Below, piece by piece: positions 60,913 through 64,000 of a DNA stretch of 64,000 bases (the first letter of the stretch is position 1; each line of letters starts with the position of its first letter). Source of the DNA: JBCCFK01 sp965262315 (GTDB taxonomy: Bacteria > Actinomycetota > Acidimicrobiia > Acidimicrobiales > UBA8592). The notes below the pieces were generated by a model. It had not been told where the DNA came from. It ran no database searches and saw only the letters and a program-made list of their open reading frames with translations. The translations under genes and the position numbers were made by a program. The stretch is taken from assembly GCA_965262315.1 (NCBI GenBank), contig CBDHFJ010000023.1, positions 19,272-83,271 on the forward strand, written 5' to 3'.

Positions 60913-62376
60913 ATGTCCAAGCGCTATGTGGTGCAGACCTTCGGCTGCCAGATGAACGAGCACGACTCGGAGCGGATCGCCGGCCTCCTCGAGGCCGACG
61001 GCATGGCCCGCGCCGACAGTGTGGACGACGCCGACGTGATCGTCCTGAACACCTGCTGCATACGCGAGAACGCAGACAACAAGCTCTACGGCCAGCTCGG
61101 CCACCTGAAGCGACTGAAGGACGAGAACCCGGATCTGCAGATCGCGGTGGGCGGCTGCCTGGCCCAGAAGGATCGAGACCTCATCCAGGAGCGCGCCGGC
61201 CACGTCGACGTGGTCTTCGGCACCCACAACGTCGGGCGGGCGGCCGAGTTGCTGGCGGAGGCCCGCGAACACGGACCGGTCACCGAGATCCTCGAAGCCG
61301 TCGCCGCCGAGGACGCCGCAGAGTTCCCCTCGGCGCTGCCGGCTCGACGCGAGAGTGATCACGCGGCCTGGCTCACGATTCAGATCGGGTGCGACAACTC
61401 CTGCGCGTTCTGCATCGTGCCGTCCGTGCGCGGTCCCGAGATGAGCCGTCACTTCGGCGACCTGGTCACCGAGGCCCGCCAGGTGGCAGCCGACGGTGTC
61501 ACCGAGATCACCCTGCTCGGCCAGAACGTCAACAGCTACGGCCGCGACCTCACGCTCGCCCTGCGGACGGACGAGCCGAGCGCCGCGGACGCAGCCGTCG
61601 TCGGCGACCGGTGGGTGGCCGAGGATCGCCGCCGCGCCCGACCGCTGTTCGCCGACCTGTTGCGCGACGTCGGCACGGTCGAAGGCATCCGCCGCGTGCG
61701 GTACACCAGCCCACACCCCAAGGACATCCGGGCCGACGTGATGCACGCGATGGCCGAGACTCCGGCGGTTTGCGAGCACCTGCACCTGCCGCTCCAGTCC
61801 GGGTCCGACGTGGTCCTGGCCGCCATGCATCGTGGCTACACCGCAGAGCGGTACCTGGAACGCCTGGCCGAGGCCAGATCGATCATCCCGGACCTGGCCG
61901 TCACCACCGACATCATCGTGGGCTTCCCGGGCGAGACCGACGAGGACTTCGAACGCACGCTCGAGGTCGCGGCCGAAGCCGAGTACGACGGCGCGTACAC
62001 CTTCGTCTTCTCGCCCCGTGAAGGTACCGAAGCGGCGGAAATGGGGGACCGGTTCTGCGACCCCGACCTGGTGACCCAGCGCTACGACCGGCTCCGCGCC
62101 GTGATCCAACGCTCGGGCGCCCGCAAGCACGAGGAGAGGGTCGGTCGGATCGAAGAGGTGGTCGTCGAAGGGCCCAGCAAGCGGGATCCATCGGTGATCA
62201 CCGGCCGCACTCGACAGAACAAACTGGTGCACTTCCCGGCCGCCGATCCGATCCGCGTGGGGACCTACGCCAACGTGCTCGTCACCGGGGCCCGAACCCA
62301 CTACCTGCTGGGTGAGCTCGACGAGATCGTGGCCCCGCCCCGGCATCGCACCCGCATCCCCGTGGTGGCGGGTTGA
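60913..62376 (+). CDS. miaB: tRNA-2-methylthio-N6-dimethylallyladenosine synthase
   Basis: A 487-aa radical-SAM MiaB that adds the methylthio group at A37. N-terminal cluster cysteines in VVQTFGCQMNEHDSERI, LNTCCIREN and AVGGCLAQKD; radical-SAM cysteines in GCDNSCAFCIVPSVRGPEMS near 160; HLPLQSGSDVVLAAMHRGYT; C-terminal TRAM domain. An insert of about 35 residues (about 216-250, containing EDRRRARPLFADLL) follows the LLGQNVNSYG strand. Its stop overlaps the miaA TTG, so the two steps on the same base are coupled. Confidence 0.95.
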   Translation: MSKRYVVQTFGCQMNEHDSERIAGLLEADGMARADSVDDADVIVLNTCCIRENADNKLYGQLGHLKRLKDENPDLQIAVGGCLAQKDRDLIQERAGHVDVVFGTHNVGRAAELLAEAREHGPVTEILEAVAAEDAAEFPSALPARRESDHAAWLTIQIGCDNSCAFCIVPSVRGPEMSRHFGDLVTEARQVAADGVTEITLLGQNVNSYGRDLTLALRTDEPSAADAAVVGDRWVAEDRRRARPLFADLLRDVGTVEGIRRVRYTSPHPKDIRADVMHAMAETPAVCEHLHLPLQSGSDVVLAAMHRGYTAERYLERLAEARSIIPDLAVTTDIIVGFPGETDEDFERTLEVAAEAEYDGAYTFVFSPREGTEAAEMGDRFCDPDLVTQRYDRLRAVIQRSGARKHEERVGRIEEVVVEGPSKRDPSVITGRTRQNKLVHFPAADPIRVGTYANVLVTGARTHYLLGELDEIVAPPRHRTRIPVVAG

Positions 62377-63296
62377 GCGACACATCGCCCTCCCCGGTCC
62401 TGGCGATCGTGGGAGTCACCGCCAGCGGCAAGTCGTCGTTGGCGATGTCGATCGCGAGGCGAGATCCGCGGGTCGAGCTGGTGTCGGTCGACTCCATGCA
62501 GGTCTACCGAGGCATGGACATCGGCACGGCGAAGCCGTCCGCCGCCGAACAGGCCGAGGTCCGACACCACATGATCGATGTCGCCGATCCGTGGGACGAC
62601 TACTCGGTCAGCGAGTTCCAGGCCGGCGCCCAGGCCGCGATCGCGGACATCGAGGGGCGGGGTGGTGTACCCGTGCTCGTCGGTGGGACCGGCCTGCACC
62701 TGCGGTCAGTCGTGGACGCGCTCGAGATCCCCGGGCAGTACCCGGGGGTCCTGGCGGCACTGGCCGAGCGGCCCACCGACGCGCTGTTCGAGCGACTCCG
62801 ACGGCTCGACCCCGACGCGGCCGCACGGATGGAGCCCGGCAATCGCCGCCGGATCATGCGGGCCCTCGAGGTCACCGAGGGCAGCGGACAACGGTTCTCG
62901 AGTTTCGGTCCGGGGCTCGAGCGCTACCCGCCCACTCGGTTCCGGATGGTCGGGCTGCGGTGGGAACGGTCTGCGATCGACGCCCGCATCGAGCGCCGGT
63001 ACGAACAGCAGATGCACCAGGGCTTCCTCTCCGAGGTCCGGCGTCTGCACGCCGATGCCCGGGGGCTGTCCCGAACCGCTTCGCAGGCGCTGGGCTACCG
63101 CCAGCTCCTCGACCATCTGCAGGGCGAGGCATCCCTGGAGGAGGCGTTGGAGCGTGCGATCGTCGCCACGAGGCAATTCGCGAGACGCCAGGAGCGTTGG
63201 TTCCGGCGCGACCCGCGGATCGCCTGGATCGGGGTTTCCGAGAACCCGATGGAGGCGCTCGACGCCGTGATGGGAGAATACGAAGCGTGCACCTGA
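62373..63296 (+). CDS. miaA: tRNA dimethylallyltransferase
   Basis: A 307-aa MiaA that prenylates A37, the substrate step before MiaB. P-loop VGVTASGKSSLAMSIARR, VSVDSMQVYRGMDIGTAKPS, HHMIDVADPWDDYSVSEFQ, VLVGGTGLHLRSVVDAL and TRQFARRQERWFRRD. The TTG start at 62373 overlaps the miaB stop (TTGA). It ends 10 nt inside dapF. Confidence 0.94.
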   Translation: MSDTSPSPVLAIVGVTASGKSSLAMSIARRDPRVELVSVDSMQVYRGMDIGTAKPSAAEQAEVRHHMIDVADPWDDYSVSEFQAGAQAAIADIEGRGGVPVLVGGTGLHLRSVVDALEIPGQYPGVLAALAERPTDALFERLRRLDPDAAARMEPGNRRRIMRALEVTEGSGQRFSSFGPGLERYPPTRFRMVGLRWERSAIDARIERRYEQQMHQGFLSEVRRLHADARGLSRTASQALGYRQLLDHLQGEASLEEALERAIVATRQFARRQERWFRRDPRIAWIGVSENPMEALDAVMGEYEACT

Positions 63297-64000
63297 CCAA
63301 ACACCACGGCCTGGGGAACGACTTCCTGGTCGCGCTCGTCGACGCGGTCCCCGATCGCGCGGCCGAACTCGCTCGTTCGTGGTGTCATCGCACGCACGGT
63401 TTGGGCGCCGACGGTCTGATCTTCGGGACCCCCACCGAAGAGGCGGACCTGCGCATGACGCTCTTCAACTCCGACGGCAGCCGTGCCGAGATCAGCGGCA
63501 ACGGCATCCGCTGCCTGGCCCAGGCCGCGTTCCGGACCAGCGGGGGCAACGAACTCCGAATTCTGACCGATGGTGGGCTCCGGCACCTGGAGTTGATCGC
63601 CGAGCGCGGCCCCGAAGCTCGGGTGGGTGTGGAGATGGGCGAGGTCACCGTCGCCGACGAACCCATCGACCCCGACTTGATCCTGCGGCCGTCCTTCGAC
63701 GCCACTCGGGCCGCCACCGGAGCCGTCGGGAACCCCCACGTGGTCATCGAGGTGGACGACCTCGGTCTGGTCGACCCCGCGATCGACGGTCCGGCGATCG
63801 AGGACGGCTGGAAGCCCGAGGGCATCAACGTTCACTTCCTCCACCAGACCGGACCGGCCAGCATTCGGCTTGTCCATTGGGAGCGGGGCGCCGGGGTCAC
63901 CGCGGCCTGCGGATCGGGAGCGACGGTGTCGGCAACGGTGGCCCATCGGTGGGGGTTGGTGCCCGAAGAGGTGCACGTGCAGATGCCGGGCGGCGCCGCC
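63287..64000 (+). CDS. dapF: diaminopimelate epimerase, 3' partial
   Basis: The first 238 codons of DapF, which converts LL- to meso-DAP. Seen: TKHHGLGNDFLVALVDA, HGLGADGLIFGTP, FNSDGSRAEISGNGIRCLAQ with the first catalytic Cys, VGNPHVVIEVDD, GINVHFL and GVTAACGSGATVSA with the second catalytic Cys. The GTG start at 63287 lies 10 nt inside miaA. The gene runs off the right edge. Confidence 0.94.
   Translation, partial: MHLTKHHGLGNDFLVALVDAVPDRAAELARSWCHRTHGLGADGLIFGTPTEEADLRMTLFNSDGSRAEISGNGIRCLAQAAFRTSGGNELRILTDGGLRHLELIAERGPEARVGVEMGEVTVADEPIDPDLILRPSFDATRAATGAVGNPHVVIEVDDLGLVDPAIDGPAIEDGWKPEGINVHFLHQTGPASIRLVHWERGAGVTAACGSGATVSATVAHRWGLVPEEVHVQMPGGAA

Overview
The window is a GC-rich (clearly above 60 percent) stretch of a bacterial chromosome. 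It looks like a high-GC Gram-positive of the actinobacterial type, most plausibly the Acidimicrobiia (Ilumatobacter-like). That placement is inferred from gene order and family membership, not from a phylogeny. Supporting signs are a WhiG-type sigma factor beside dprA/xerC and rpsB, the order rpsB-tsf-pyrH-frr-cdsA-dxr-rseP-ispG as in mycobacteria and streptomycetes, a DUF3052 protein, a CGAAC-N4-GTTCG SOS box at recA, and many genes whose start codon follows a TANNNT -10 hexamer by only 6-9 nt (leaderless transcription). I see no rRNA, tRNA, insertion sequence, phage or CRISPR array.

Layout. 1-5.6 kb: the end of a Tad pilus locus (TadG-like, TadE-like), then a CHAD protein, YraN, an enoyl-CoA hydratase, a cytochrome c lipoprotein and several small proteins. 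5.6-20.5 kb: yifB-dprA-xerC-whiG, a degenerate M23 peptidase, rpsB-tsf, pyrH-frr-cdsA, dxr-rseP-ispG (MEP isoprenoid pathway and regulated intramembrane proteolysis) and an orphan chemoreceptor. 20.6-32.2 kb: the transcription/translation block rimP-nusA-ylxR-infB-ylxP-ridA-rbfA-truB-ribF-rpsO-pnp. 32.2-41.1 kb: dapB, a SURF1 gene, dapA, RNase J, ftsK, a Na/Ca exchanger and htpX. 41.1-45.7 kb: an nfeD-flotillin pair and a three-gene ECF sigma / membrane protein / ABC ATPase operon. 45.8-54.4 kb: rimO, pgsA, a large secreted LamG/FG-GAP protein, a stand-alone LigD-type polymerase, a PAS-PAS-GGDEF-EAL protein and cinA. 54.4-64 kb: DUF3052, two MFS transporters, an alpha/beta hydrolase lipoprotein, msrB, a methyltransferase, recA, miaB-miaA and the start of dapF.

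Most of the window is housekeeping. Translation and RNA metabolism (S2, EF-Ts, RRF, RimP, NusA, IF-2, RbfA, TruB, S15, PNPase, RNase J, RimO, MiaA/B) dominate, with meso-DAP/lysine synthesis (dapB, dapA, dapF), phospholipid synthesis (cdsA, pgsA) and DNA maintenance (dprA, xerC, ftsK, recA, LigD-pol).

I did not find a clearly new multi-gene defence or metabolic system. The most interesting points are: the ECF sigma operon whose middle gene looks like a combined anti-sigma/permease; a ylxR gene with no ATG, GTG or TTG start; perfect long inverted repeats after dapB and RNase J; an M23 protein that has lost zinc ligands; and the repeated leaderless-promoter spacing.
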